Assembly (NCBI GenBank): GCA_964461995.1
Contig: CAYWXL010000006.1
Span: 49,781 to 113,780 of the forward strand
Reading direction: 5' to 3'
Source: JALSRK01 sp964461995
Lineage (GTDB): Bacteria > Acidobacteriota > Terriglobia > Bryobacterales > Bryobacteraceae
Length of the DNA: 64,000 nucleotides
Made by a program: the position numbers and the translations under genes. The notes below the pieces were generated by a model. It had not been told where the DNA came from. It was given only the letters and a program-made list of their open reading frames with translations, and made no database searches. Positions 9,456 through 17,640 of this stretch are shown in pieces (within the stretch, counting starts at the first letter, position 1; each line of letters begins with the position of its first letter).

Positions 9456-9483
9456 ATTGTAACCGACTCGGCACCCGAGTCAA
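9456..9483 (-). promoter_or_regulatory. Promoter of the merR-like gene with internal dyad operator
   Basis: Read on the minus strand: TTGACT (9478-9483), a 16-bp spacer, TACAAT (9456-9461). A perfect 7-bp inverted repeat GACTCGG-N3-CCGAGTC occupies 9465-9481, overlapping the -35 box and filling the spacer. MerR proteins bind dyads in just this position, so autoregulation is likely (inference). Confidence 0.7.
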
Positions 9484-9550
9484 GAGGGGATTCCCCCGGC
9501 TTCCACGATTCCGTGCCCTCGAGGGAGACTCACCTTCCATTCTCCCGGGC

Positions 9551-9566
9551 CCGGCGGGGGCGCCGG
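9551..9566 (-). terminator. Hairpin after the trigger factor gene
   Basis: A perfect CCGGCG-N4-CGCCGG stem begins 10 bp after the tig stop. There is no T-run behind it, so it may be a weak or Rho-assisted terminator or an mRNA-end stabiliser. Confidence 0.35.
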
Positions 9567-9575
9567 TACGATCCG

Positions 9576-10847
9576 CTACTGGTTCGGGGAGACCTTGCGG
9601 GCGCTCTCGAAGAGGAGGTTGAGCGTCTTCTCGGTCCGGATGCGCGTGGCAATCCGGCCAATCTCGCCGGCTTCCTCCAGTTCTTTCCGGACCGCGGCCA
9701 CCGGCTCTCTCCTCCGCGCCGCGATCCGCCGGATCTGCTCATCGAGCTCGTCGCGGGTCACCTCGATGGCCTCCCGCTCAGCGATCCGGTTCAGGATGAG
9801 CGAGGCCTTAACCTCCCGCACCGCCCGGTCGCGGAACGCCGCCTTGGCCTTTTCCCAATCGATTTTCGCCTCGCGCGGATCCATGCCCTGCGCCACTAGT
9901 TCCGAAAGGCGGTCCCGCACGATCGCTTCGATCTGGCCCTCGACGTATGCTTCCGGGACCGGGAACTCGTGCAGGTCCACCAGCTTTTCGACCAGCTTTT
10001 CCTTCGCCTGCTGCTGGGCGATGAACTCGCGTTCGTTCTGCATCGCGGAGCGCACCGCCTGGCGGAATTCCTCGAGGTCTTTGTAGTCTCCCAGATCCCT
10101 GGCGAACTCGTCGTTCAACTCCGGGAGCTCTTTCTTCCGGATGCCTTTCAGAGTTACGTGGAACCGGACCGTCCGTCCGGCCAACCGCTCCTGGCCGTAA
10201 TCCTCCGGGTACCTGACGTCGAATTCCTTCTCCTGCCCGGGCTCCATGCCGAGCAAGTTCCGCGAGAAGTCTTCTAGCGTGTCTTCGGCGCCGACGTCGA
10301 GCATCAGCTCGTCGTTCTCGATGGGCGGTCCGTCCACGCCGCTGATGCTTTTCAACGAGACGACCGCGATGTCGCCCTTTTCGACGGGCCGCGGATCGAT
10401 GTTGATGTACTCGGCCTTTTGCTCGCGGATTTTTTCGAGGCGCTCGTTCACCTCCTCTTCGCTGACTTCAGGCACCTCGTATTCGATCTCGATGTTGCGG
10501 TATTCCTGGAGCTCGATCTCCGGCGTGACTTCGAATTCGGCAGTAAAGGTGAGAGGTTCGCCCTTGACGAAATGGACGTTGGTGATATTCGGAGTCCCGA
10601 CCACGTCGAGGTTCTCTTTCTCGATCTCAGCTCGCAGATGGCGCGGCACGAGCGCTTCCAGCACTTCCTGTCGGATCTCGCCCGCGTAGCGGCTGCGGAT
10701 CAAGCTTGGGGGCACCTTGCCCGGCCGGAAACCGGGCAGCCGGACCTTCTCCCGGAGGGCGGCGACCACGCGCTCGGTTTCCTGCTCGACCTCCTCGACC
10801 GGGATCGTAATTTCGAGTTTACGCTTGCAACCTTCCGCTTCGGCCAT
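9576..10847 (-). CDS. tig: Trigger factor (ribosome-associated chaperone/PPIase)
   Basis: Trigger factor binds the ribosome exit tunnel and shields nascent chains. The N-terminal ribosome-binding domain carries the signature LPGFRPGKVPPSLIRSRY near residue 37; an FKBP-type PPIase domain spans about 150-235 (KGDIAVVSLKS to RFHVTLKGIRKKELPELNDEFA); the C-terminal substrate-binding helices follow. The 423-aa length is normal. AGGAAG lies 8 nt before ATG 10847. In many bacteria tig sits beside clpP-clpX; here it is followed by a MerR regulator and ctp-guaA instead. Confidence 0.95.
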   Translation of the reverse strand: MAEAEGCKRKLEITIPVEEVEQETERVVAALREKVRLPGFRPGKVPPSLIRSRYAGEIRQEVLEALVPRHLRAEIEKENLDVVGTPNITNVHFVKGEPLTFTAEFEVTPEIELQEYRNIEIEYEVPEVSEEEVNERLEKIREQKAEYINIDPRPVEKGDIAVVSLKSISGVDGPPIENDELMLDVGAEDTLEDFSRNLLGMEPGQEKEFDVRYPEDYGQERLAGRTVRFHVTLKGIRKKELPELNDEFARDLGDYKDLEEFRQAVRSAMQNEREFIAQQQAKEKLVEKLVDLHEFPVPEAYVEGQIEAIVRDRLSELVAQGMDPREAKIDWEKAKAAFRDRAVREVKASLILNRIAEREAIEVTRDELDEQIRRIAARRREPVAAVRKELEEAGEIGRIATRIRTEKTLNLLFESARKVSPNQ

Positions 10848-10984
10848 AGACCGCTTCCTGTCTCATTCCACCCGAATTCGGGCCCGGCGGCCTCCGCCCG
10901 CAGGCAGCCCGCCGGAAAGGATATTTCTCGAGCGCTTCTCCGCGACGCCTTTCGTAACCGCCGCGGGGCGCCGGAAAGATCCGA

Positions 10985-12256
10985 TCAGGTGCCTTCGCTC
11001 CAGCTTGCCAGGTACTTCTCCTGTTCGGGCGTCAGGCGGTCGATGCGAACCCCCATCGCTTCCAGCTTCATCCGGGCGACGCGCTCGTCGAGTTCCCGCG
11101 GCACCGGGAACACATCTTTGGGCAGCGACTCGTGGTGCTTCACGATGTGGTCCACCGCCAGGGCCTGGTTGGCGAAACTCATGTCCATTACGCTGGCGGG
11201 ATGGCCCTCGGCGGCCGCCAGGTTGATGAGGCGCCCCTCTCCGAGGACGTAGATCCGCCGTCCGTCCTGGAGCGCGTATTCTTCCACGAACTCGCGCACG
11301 CGCCGGCGGCTGCTGGCCATTTGGGCGAGGGTCTCCAGATCGATCTCGACGTTGAAGTGGCCCGAATTGGCCAGGATCGCGCCGCTCTTCATCCGCTCGA
11401 AATGCTCGCGGCGGATGACGCCCTTGTCGCCGGTCACGGTGACGAAGATGTCGCCGATTTCGGCCGCATCGGCCATCGACATCACCCGGTAGCCGTCCAT
11501 GAGCGCCTCGAGGGCGCGGACCGGGTTCACTTCCGTGACGATGACGTTCGCTCCCAGGCCGCGGGCTCGCATCGCGACTCCGCGCCCGCACCAGCCGTAG
11601 CCGGCGACGACGAACGTCAGGCCGGCGATCAGGTAGTTGGTGGCCCGCAGGATGCCGTCGATAGTGCTCTGGCCGGTGCCGTAGCGGTTGTCAAAGAGAT
11701 GCTTGGTAGCCGCGTCGTTGATCGCGATGACCGGGTATTTCAGTACGCCTTCTTTGGCCATCGCGCGCAGCCGGATCACGCCGGTGGTCGTCTCCTCCGT
11801 GCCACCGAGGACCTCGCTAAGCTGTTCCGGTCGCTGCTGATGTAGCGTCGTGACGAGGTCGCAGCCATCATCCATGGTGATATGCGGCCGATGATCCATC
11901 GCCGCCTTGATGTGCTGGTAGTAAACGTCGTTGTCTTCGCCTTTGATCGCGTAGACGGGAATCCCGTGGTGCTTGACGAGAGCCGCCGCCACGTCGTCCT
12001 GGGTGGAGAGCGGATTCGACGCGCAGAGCACCACCGAGGCGCCTCCGTCGCGGAGCGTCACCATCAGGTTCGCCGTCTCCGTAGTCACGTGCAGGCACGC
12101 GGCGATTCGAATGCCGTCGAGCGGCTGGTTCTTGATGAATTCCTTGCGAATCGTCTGCAGCACGGGCATGGACTGGAAAGCCCATTCCGTCCGCCGTTTG
12201 CCCGCGTCAGCCAGCGCCAGATCCTTGATGTCGCAGGGTACAGGTGTAGTCGCCAT
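10985..12256 (-). CDS. ahcY: Adenosylhomocysteinase
   Basis: Hydrolyses S-adenosylhomocysteine to adenosine and homocysteine, relieving product inhibition of methyltransferases. The NAD-binding fold is clear (VVAGYGWCGRGVAMRARGLGA), as are substrate-binding elements such as TETANLMVTLRDGGA, DDGCDLV and NDAATKHLFDNRYGTGQS. At 423 aa it is the short bacterial/archaeal form lacking the ~40-aa insertion found in many proteobacterial enzymes. It lies 52 bp downstream of metK on the same strand, so synthesis of SAM and recycling of SAH are probably co-transcribed. Confidence 0.96.
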   Translation of the reverse strand: MATTPVPCDIKDLALADAGKRRTEWAFQSMPVLQTIRKEFIKNQPLDGIRIAACLHVTTETANLMVTLRDGGASVVLCASNPLSTQDDVAAALVKHHGIPVYAIKGEDNDVYYQHIKAAMDHRPHITMDDGCDLVTTLHQQRPEQLSEVLGGTEETTTGVIRLRAMAKEGVLKYPVIAINDAATKHLFDNRYGTGQSTIDGILRATNYLIAGLTFVVAGYGWCGRGVAMRARGLGANVIVTEVNPVRALEALMDGYRVMSMADAAEIGDIFVTVTGDKGVIRREHFERMKSGAILANSGHFNVEIDLETLAQMASSRRRVREFVEEYALQDGRRIYVLGEGRLINLAAAEGHPASVMDMSFANQALAVDHIVKHHESLPKDVFPVPRELDERVARMKLEAMGVRIDRLTPEQEKYLASWSEGT

Positions 12257-12308
12257 AGTCGCTTGACTCAGTTCTCTTTCCTTCCGTAACTTTCCGATCT
12301 CGGGCTCT

Positions 12309-13469
12309 TCAACGGTTGGCCGCCTGGACCGTGATGCCCGCCGCCTGTCGCAATTCCTCGACTTTGTCGGTCTTTTCCCATGTGAAGCTCTCCTCCGTCC
12401 GGCCGAAGTGTCCGAAGGCGGCGGTCTTGCGGAAGATCGGCCGCCGCAGCTTCAGATAGTCGATCATGCCTAGCGGGGTTAGCGGGAAGATCTCGCGGAT
12501 GATTGAGGCCATGCGTTCGTCGCCGATCTTGCCGGTTCCGTAAGAATCCACATGGACCGAGACCGGCTCGGCGACGCCGATGGCGTACGCGAGCTGGACT
12601 TCAACCCGCTCCGCCAGGCCTGCGGCGACGAGATTCTTCGCGATGTAGCGCGCCATGTAGCAAGCCGAGCGGTCCACTTTCGTCGGATCTTTGCCCGAGA
12701 AGGCTCCTCCGCCGTGGCGGCCCATGCCGCCGTAGGTGTCCACAATGATCTTTCTGCCGGTCAGCCCGGTGTCGCCGTGCGGACCGCCGATAACGAAGCG
12801 CCCCGTGGGGTTGATGTGGTACTTAGTCGCCGAGTCGAGCATGTCGCTCGGGAGTACAGCGTCGATGATGTGTCTTTTCACTTCGGTGCGGAGTTCTTCG
12901 GTGGAGACGTCTTCATCGTGCTGGGCCGAGACGACGACCGCGTCGATGCGCTTCGGTTTGCCGGCCACGTATTCCACGCTCACCTGGCTCTTGCCGTCCG
13001 GCCGCAGGAAGGGCAGGATTCCCTCTCTCCGCGCTTCGCTCAGGCGCCGGACCAGCTTGTGGGCCATCATGATCGGGAAGGGCATCAGCTCCGGCGTCTC
13101 GTTGCAGGCGAACCCGAACATCAGTCCTTGATCGCCCGCGCCGCCGGTGTCCACGCCCATCGCGATGTCGGCGGACTGCTTCTGGATGGCCGTGAGAATG
13201 CCGCACGTCTTGGCGTCGAAGCCGAAAGCGGCGTCGGTGTAGCCGATGCTTTCGATCACCCCGCGCGTGACTTGCGGCACGTCCACGTAGACGTCCGTGC
13301 GGATCTCGCCGGCCACGATGCAGATGCCGGTGGTGACGAGCACCTCGCAAGCAACCCTCCCGGTGGGATCGTCGGCCATCACCGCGTCGAGCACGGCGTC
13401 GGAAATCTGGTCGGCGATCTTGTCCGGGTGCCCCTCCGTCACGGATTCCGAAGTGAAAATCTGCCTCAT
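12309..13469 (-). CDS. metK: S-adenosylmethionine synthetase
   Basis: Makes SAM from methionine and ATP. Family motifs are intact: TSESVTEGHPDKIADQISDAVLD at the N-terminus, GAGDQGLMFG, and the phosphate loop GGGAFSGKDPTKVDRSA. At 386 aa it has normal length. GGAGGAAAGAG sits 6 nt before ATG 13469, a strong ribosome binding site. It is the first gene of a metK-ahcY unit. I compared the leader with SAM- and SAH-riboswitch cores and saw no convincing match. Confidence 0.97.
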   Translation of the reverse strand: MRQIFTSESVTEGHPDKIADQISDAVLDAVMADDPTGRVACEVLVTTGICIVAGEIRTDVYVDVPQVTRGVIESIGYTDAAFGFDAKTCGILTAIQKQSADIAMGVDTGGAGDQGLMFGFACNETPELMPFPIMMAHKLVRRLSEARREGILPFLRPDGKSQVSVEYVAGKPKRIDAVVVSAQHDEDVSTEELRTEVKRHIIDAVLPSDMLDSATKYHINPTGRFVIGGPHGDTGLTGRKIIVDTYGGMGRHGGGAFSGKDPTKVDRSACYMARYIAKNLVAAGLAERVEVQLAYAIGVAEPVSVHVDSYGTGKIGDERMASIIREIFPLTPLGMIDYLKLRRPIFRKTAAFGHFGRTEESFTWEKTDKVEELRQAAGITVQAANR

Positions 13470-13733
13470 CGAACTCTTTCCTCCGCGTTGTTCGATTCCC
13501 CTGGGTCTCTCTGCCGGAGACGCCGAACCCCAGGCCTGCCGGCTGAAGCCGCGAAACGGTTATCCAAAAGGAAAGCGAGCAGAGAAAGCCCGTGGGAAAA
13601 CCAAACTCTTAGTGTACTGCAAATGTTCAGGGGCCGGAGTCCGAGTTAGGCTGCCCGCGGACCGCCTCCCGGGCTCGACGAGATCGGCGGCGTCCGCGAC
13701 GCTCATGCCGATGCCAGGAGGGGCGCGGCCGGT
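13470..13733. other. Intergenic region upstream of metK
   Basis: This 264-bp gap separates metK from the FkbM methyltransferase gene, both on the minus strand. It holds the metK Shine-Dalgarno site and a possible minus-strand -10 (TACACT near 13614) with no good -35. No ORF with coding character and no recognisable riboswitch was seen. Confidence 0.4.
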
Positions 13734-14555
13734 TCACGAGCGGACGCCCACGACGCAGGCGTGGTGGCGGGGGTCCGGACGGCAGCGGAAGCCCTGCCGG
13801 CGGAGATCCTCGATGCAGTCGCCGACGGTGTAGAGAAAACTGGCCTTTTCCGGGTGAACCTCGATCTTTATGGCCCGCACCTGGGCCAGCCAGGCGCCCT
13901 CGGCGAGAACCTCCCGTTCGGCGCCCTCGACGTCCATCTTGACGTAGTCCACCTCGGAAACGCCCAGGCGGTCGATCAGTTGAGCGACGGTGAATGCCGG
14001 GGCCCGCCGGCTGTTCGCACCGGCCGCGCCGATGGCGAAGCCGGATTCCCGCCGGCCGCCGTAGGAGACTTCACCGGGCTCGTGCCAGACCGCGCCGTGC
14101 AAAATGTGCACCCGATCTCCGAACCGGGCGGTGTTGCGGCGGGCCAGTTCGCAATTTTCCCGGTCCAGCTCCGCCCCCAGGACGCGCGCCTCAGGGAAAA
14201 GAACCGCGAAGTGGGCGGCGGTGAGTCCGATATTGGCTCCCAGATCCAGGATCGTGCGGACCGGGCCGGCCTCTTCGGGCGGCAAATGGTAGCGGCCGAC
14301 GAAGGTGTCGTAGACTACCCCGAGGTCGGCCAGGCCTGAGCGGCACCAGATCGTCTCCCCGCCCAAATCGTTCACGCGCAAGGGGATCAAGACGGAGTGG
14401 TCGGTCTCCGAGGCCAACCGCGTCCAGCTCATGTGGCGGCGGACGTGTTTCAAGAAAGCGCGCCGGGAAGCGCCGTCGGCCAGGTGGGGAAGCGTCTTCC
14501 GGGCGGCGCACCAGCGCAACCAGTTGAGCCGGAGGATGCGAAGCAACGGGGGCAT
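13734..14555 (-). CDS. FkbM-family SAM-dependent methyltransferase
   Basis: The SAM-binding motif TILDLGANIGLTAAHFAVLFP, the acidic loop GAELDRENCELARRN, and the FkbM signature DYVKMDVEGAEREVL are all present. FkbM enzymes O-methylate sugars or polyketides; the substrate is not evident. ATG 14555 is preferred to an in-frame TTG two codons upstream. It is divergent from a glycosyltransferase gene, so a role in modifying a cell-surface glycan is plausible (inference). Confidence 0.85.
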   Translation of the reverse strand: MPPLLRILRLNWLRWCAARKTLPHLADGASRRAFLKHVRRHMSWTRLASETDHSVLIPLRVNDLGGETIWCRSGLADLGVVYDTFVGRYHLPPEEAGPVRTILDLGANIGLTAAHFAVLFPEARVLGAELDRENCELARRNTARFGDRVHILHGAVWHEPGEVSYGGRRESGFAIGAAGANSRRAPAFTVAQLIDRLGVSEVDYVKMDVEGAEREVLAEGAWLAQVRAIKIEVHPEKASFLYTVGDCIEDLRRQGFRCRPDPRHHACVVGVRS

Positions 14556-14608
14556 GCGCAACTACTCAGGGTACCGCGGCGGCCTGGGGCAGCCGGCGCG
14601 CCGCATCA

Positions 14609-14614
14609 TACAAT
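14609..14614 (+). promoter_or_regulatory. Candidate -10 box for the glycosyltransferase gene
   Basis: TACAAT lies 32 bp before ATG 14647 in the divergent gap with the FkbM gene. No good -35 box is visible at standard spacing. Confidence 0.4.
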
Positions 14615-14646
14615 GGTGGTTCCGCTCGAGGACGGTCTCGGCTGGC

Positions 14647-15948
14647 ATGAAGTTCCTGCTTGTCCAGAATTCGCTCTATTACCCGGCTTACGGCGGCGGC
14701 AACAAGTCGAACCGCTTGCTGCTCGAGGCGTTGGCGCAGCGCGGGCACGCTTGCCGGGTCGTGACGCGGGTGAGCGAAACGCTGGACGCCGAGCGGCTCC
14801 AGACTTTCCTGGCGGATCTGGAGAGCCGCGGCGTAGAGATCCAGTCCTCGGCTGGGGGGCTGGTTGTGTTCGAGCTGAACGGGGTGAGCGTGCATACCGA
14901 GACCAGCGTCCACAAGGTCCGCCGGCACCTCATGAAGCAGATCGAAGAGTTTGCTCCGGACTGGATCCTGGTTTCCACCGACGATCCGCTCCACATCTTC
15001 CTGACCGCCGCGCTCGAGACCGCCCCGTCGCGCGTCGTCTACCTGGCGCGGACGACGCTGGCGTTGCCGTTCGGTCCGGACACGGCCCTGCCCAGCCGGG
15101 AGCGGACGGAGAATCTGCGGCGGGTCGCCGCCATCGTGGCCGTGAGCCGGTACGTAAGCGACTACTTGAAGCGCCACGCAGGTCTCGAGGCCGAAGTGCT
15201 GCCGATTTCGCTGCACGGCCGCGGACCGTTCCCCCGGCTCGGGCGTTTCGGCCGGGGCTATGTCACGATGGTGAATCCTTGCGCCATCAAAGGCATTGCG
15301 ATCTTCACCGGCCTGGCGCGGCGCTTTCCTGCAACCCGATTCGCCGCCGTTCCAATGTGGGGCACGAACGAGGACGATCTGCGCACGCTCGAGGCCCTGC
15401 CGAACGTGACGCTGCTGCCGCCGGTGGAAGACATCGACCGGTTGTTGAAGAAGACCCAAGTGCTGCTGGCGCCGTCTCTGTGCAACGACGCCCGGCCACG
15501 GATCGTCTTCGAGGCGATGTCGCGGGGCATCCCGGTGATGGCGGCTGATGTCGGCGGGGTGCGGGAGGCCATGTTGGGTATGGACTACGTGCTTCCCGTC
15601 CGTCCGGTGGTTCGCTACGAGCCCGGGCTCGATAGCCAGCTGGTGCCCCGGGCGGTCGTGCCCGAGCAAGATCTGGCGCCGTGGGAAGCAGCGCTGGGGC
15701 GTTTGCTTACCGACCGGGAGCGCTACGAAAGCCTGGCCGCCCGAGGCCATGAGGCCGCGGCCCGCCATCTCGAGGAACTCACCGTGGAGCCCTTCGAGGA
15801 GTTTCTCGTCCGGCTGGCGCGGGCCCGGCTCGGCGCGGACTCCGCCGCCGGCGCCTCTGCGCCCGGCGCGGCCGGTATCGGGAACCTCAGCCCGGCCAAG
15901 CGCGCCCTGCTGCTCAAGCGCTTGCGGGAAAAGAAGAACAGTTCCTGA
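14647..15948 (+). CDS. Glycosyltransferase, GT-B fold (GT4-like)
   Basis: The protein starts as a typical GT-B enzyme, MKFLLVQNSLYYPAYGGGNKSNRLLLEAL, with the Gly-rich N-terminal loop. The C-terminal nucleotide-sugar domain includes LLAPSLCNDARPRIVFEAMSRGIPVMAADVGGVREAM, the GT4 EX7E-type region. No signal or membrane segment is seen, so it acts in the cytoplasm or at the inner membrane face. The frame is open further upstream, but ATG 14647 fits the family N-terminus and the longer version would overlap the divergent FkbM gene. Acceptor and donor are unknown; an envelope glycan role is inferred. Confidence 0.85.
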   Translation: MKFLLVQNSLYYPAYGGGNKSNRLLLEALAQRGHACRVVTRVSETLDAERLQTFLADLESRGVEIQSSAGGLVVFELNGVSVHTETSVHKVRRHLMKQIEEFAPDWILVSTDDPLHIFLTAALETAPSRVVYLARTTLALPFGPDTALPSRERTENLRRVAAIVAVSRYVSDYLKRHAGLEAEVLPISLHGRGPFPRLGRFGRGYVTMVNPCAIKGIAIFTGLARRFPATRFAAVPMWGTNEDDLRTLEALPNVTLLPPVEDIDRLLKKTQVLLAPSLCNDARPRIVFEAMSRGIPVMAADVGGVREAMLGMDYVLPVRPVVRYEPGLDSQLVPRAVVPEQDLAPWEAALGRLLTDRERYESLAARGHEAAARHLEELTVEPFEEFLVRLARARLGADSAAGASAPGAAGIGNLSPAKRALLLKRLREKKNSS

Positions 15949-16056
15949 GCGCCGTCCTTTTGCGCCCTCTAAGTGAAAGATCCCCAGCGAGCGGCGGGCC
16001 CCGGCGGCCCTTCGAGCTGGTGATATCGTATTTGGTTTCGGTAAGGAGGTCGCCCG

Positions 16057-17634
16057 ATGGCAGTCGTAGCAGGAGTGGATTTCGGGACGCTGAGCGTCAG
16101 GGTGTCGATCTTCGATAGTGAAAAAGGCCGGCTCGCTTCCGCGGTGGCCGAGTATCCGCTGTTTCGCAAAAAGGAAGATCCCGACCATGCCACCCAGAGG
16201 CACCGGGACCACATGGACGCCCTCGTCAAGGCGATGCGAGAGGCTGTCAAGAAAGCGGGGATCCGCGGCGAGGATGTGGCGGCGCTCGCCATCGACACGA
16301 CAGGCTCCAGCGTGATTCCGGTAGGCGAAGGCTTGGAGCCGCTGGACGACTACTACCTCTGGTGCGACCACCGGGCCCACCGCGAAGCCGCCGAGATCAC
16401 CGAAAAGGCCCATGCCGAAGGCCTCGAGGCGATCCAGTGGTGCGGCGGAGCGTACTCGTCCGAGTGGGGCTTTTCCAAACTCTTGCACTGGCTGCGGCAC
16501 AACCCGGACAAGCGCGGCCGGCTCGTGGCGGCGCTGGAGCACTGTGACATGGTGGCGGCGGTGCTCACCGGACAAACGGACCCGGCGCAGCTCCCCCGCT
16601 CCATCTGCGCCATGGGCCACAAATGGATGTGGAACAGGGAGCTCGGCGGCCTGCCGCCGGAAGAGTTCCTCGTCAAGGTCGATCCGCTATTTGCCGGCAT
16701 CCACGAGAAGCTCCGGGGCCGCTACGCCACCTCGGACGAGATCGCCGGCCGGCTGACGCGGGAATGGGCCGAGAAGCTGGGCCTGAAGCCCGGCATCCCC
16801 ATCCCCGTCGGGGCCTTCGACGCCCACTGGGACGCCATCGGCGCCGGCATCCGGGAGGGCGACGTGGTCAACGTGGTCGGCACTTCGACCTGCATCATGG
16901 CCATCGCCAAGGAGGCCAAGCTGATCCCGGGAGTATGCGGCGTGGTTCAGGGATCGATCCATCCCCAGTACGCAGGTATCGAGGCAGGCCTCTCGGCCGT
17001 CGGAGATATCTTTGACGCCATCGCCCGGCGCGCGGGGACGACGGTGGCGGATCTGAGCCGCGGCCTGGAGAACTACAAGGCCGGCCAGACCGGCCTGCTC
17101 CGGCTCGCCTGGGACAACGGCGACCGCACCGTACTCGTCAACCCCAATCTCGGCGGCGTCACCTTCGGCTGGAACCTCACCCACACCGCGCAGGACGAAC
17201 TGTTCGCCGCCATCGAAGGTACTGCGCTGCATTCCCGCGTGATCCTCGAGCGCATGGCCGAATACGGCGTTCCGATCCGCCGGGTGATCAACGGCGGCGG
17301 CATCCCGCAGCGCAACGAGACGCTCAACCGGGTCTACGCCGGCGTGTTCAACAAGCCGGTGCTCGTGCCCGAAAGCGAAGTGACCAGCCTGGGTTCCGCC
17401 ATCTTCGCATTCCTGGCGGCGGGCGTGTTCCGGACCATCGAGGAGGCACAGGACCGGCTCTGTCCGAGCTACCGGACGGTGGAGCCGGACCCCGAGGCCG
17501 TCCAGGTCTACGACGAGATCTATCCGCTCTTCAAGAAGGTGTATTTCACGTTCGGCAAGCCGGACGCCGAGCCCGCCGCCGTGGGCGACGTACTGCCGAA
17601 GCTGCGCGAGATCGCCGCCCGGGTCCGCGGCTGA
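16057..17634 (+). CDS. araB: Ribulokinase (FGGY family)
   Basis: FGGY kinases phosphorylate sugars. The N-terminal phosphate-binding motif VAGVDFGTLSVRVSIFD and the segments GVDFGT, AIDTTGSSV, GAFDAHWDAIGAGI and GGGIPQRNETLNRVYAGVF match ribulokinases, and the 525-aa length is right for AraB. TAAGGAGGT 7 nt before ATG 16057 is a near-perfect Shine-Dalgarno sequence, suggesting high expression. No araA or araD lies nearby, so it is a lone kinase for L-arabinose or ribitol-type pentulose use. Another FGGY substrate cannot be excluded. Confidence 0.88.
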   Translation: MAVVAGVDFGTLSVRVSIFDSEKGRLASAVAEYPLFRKKEDPDHATQRHRDHMDALVKAMREAVKKAGIRGEDVAALAIDTTGSSVIPVGEGLEPLDDYYLWCDHRAHREAAEITEKAHAEGLEAIQWCGGAYSSEWGFSKLLHWLRHNPDKRGRLVAALEHCDMVAAVLTGQTDPAQLPRSICAMGHKWMWNRELGGLPPEEFLVKVDPLFAGIHEKLRGRYATSDEIAGRLTREWAEKLGLKPGIPIPVGAFDAHWDAIGAGIREGDVVNVVGTSTCIMAIAKEAKLIPGVCGVVQGSIHPQYAGIEAGLSAVGDIFDAIARRAGTTVADLSRGLENYKAGQTGLLRLAWDNGDRTVLVNPNLGGVTFGWNLTHTAQDELFAAIEGTALHSRVILERMAEYGVPIRRVINGGGIPQRNETLNRVYAGVFNKPVLVPESEVTSLGSAIFAFLAAGVFRTIEEAQDRLCPSYRTVEPDPEAVQVYDEIYPLFKKVYFTFGKPDAEPAAVGDVLPKLREIAARVRG

Positions 17635-17640
17635 AGCGGG

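Noticed and set aside
13470..13733. Possible SAM or SAH riboswitch before metK-ahcY
   Set aside because: I could not align the leader to the conserved cores of SAM-I, SAM-II, SAM-IV or SAH classes. A covariance-model scan would settle it.
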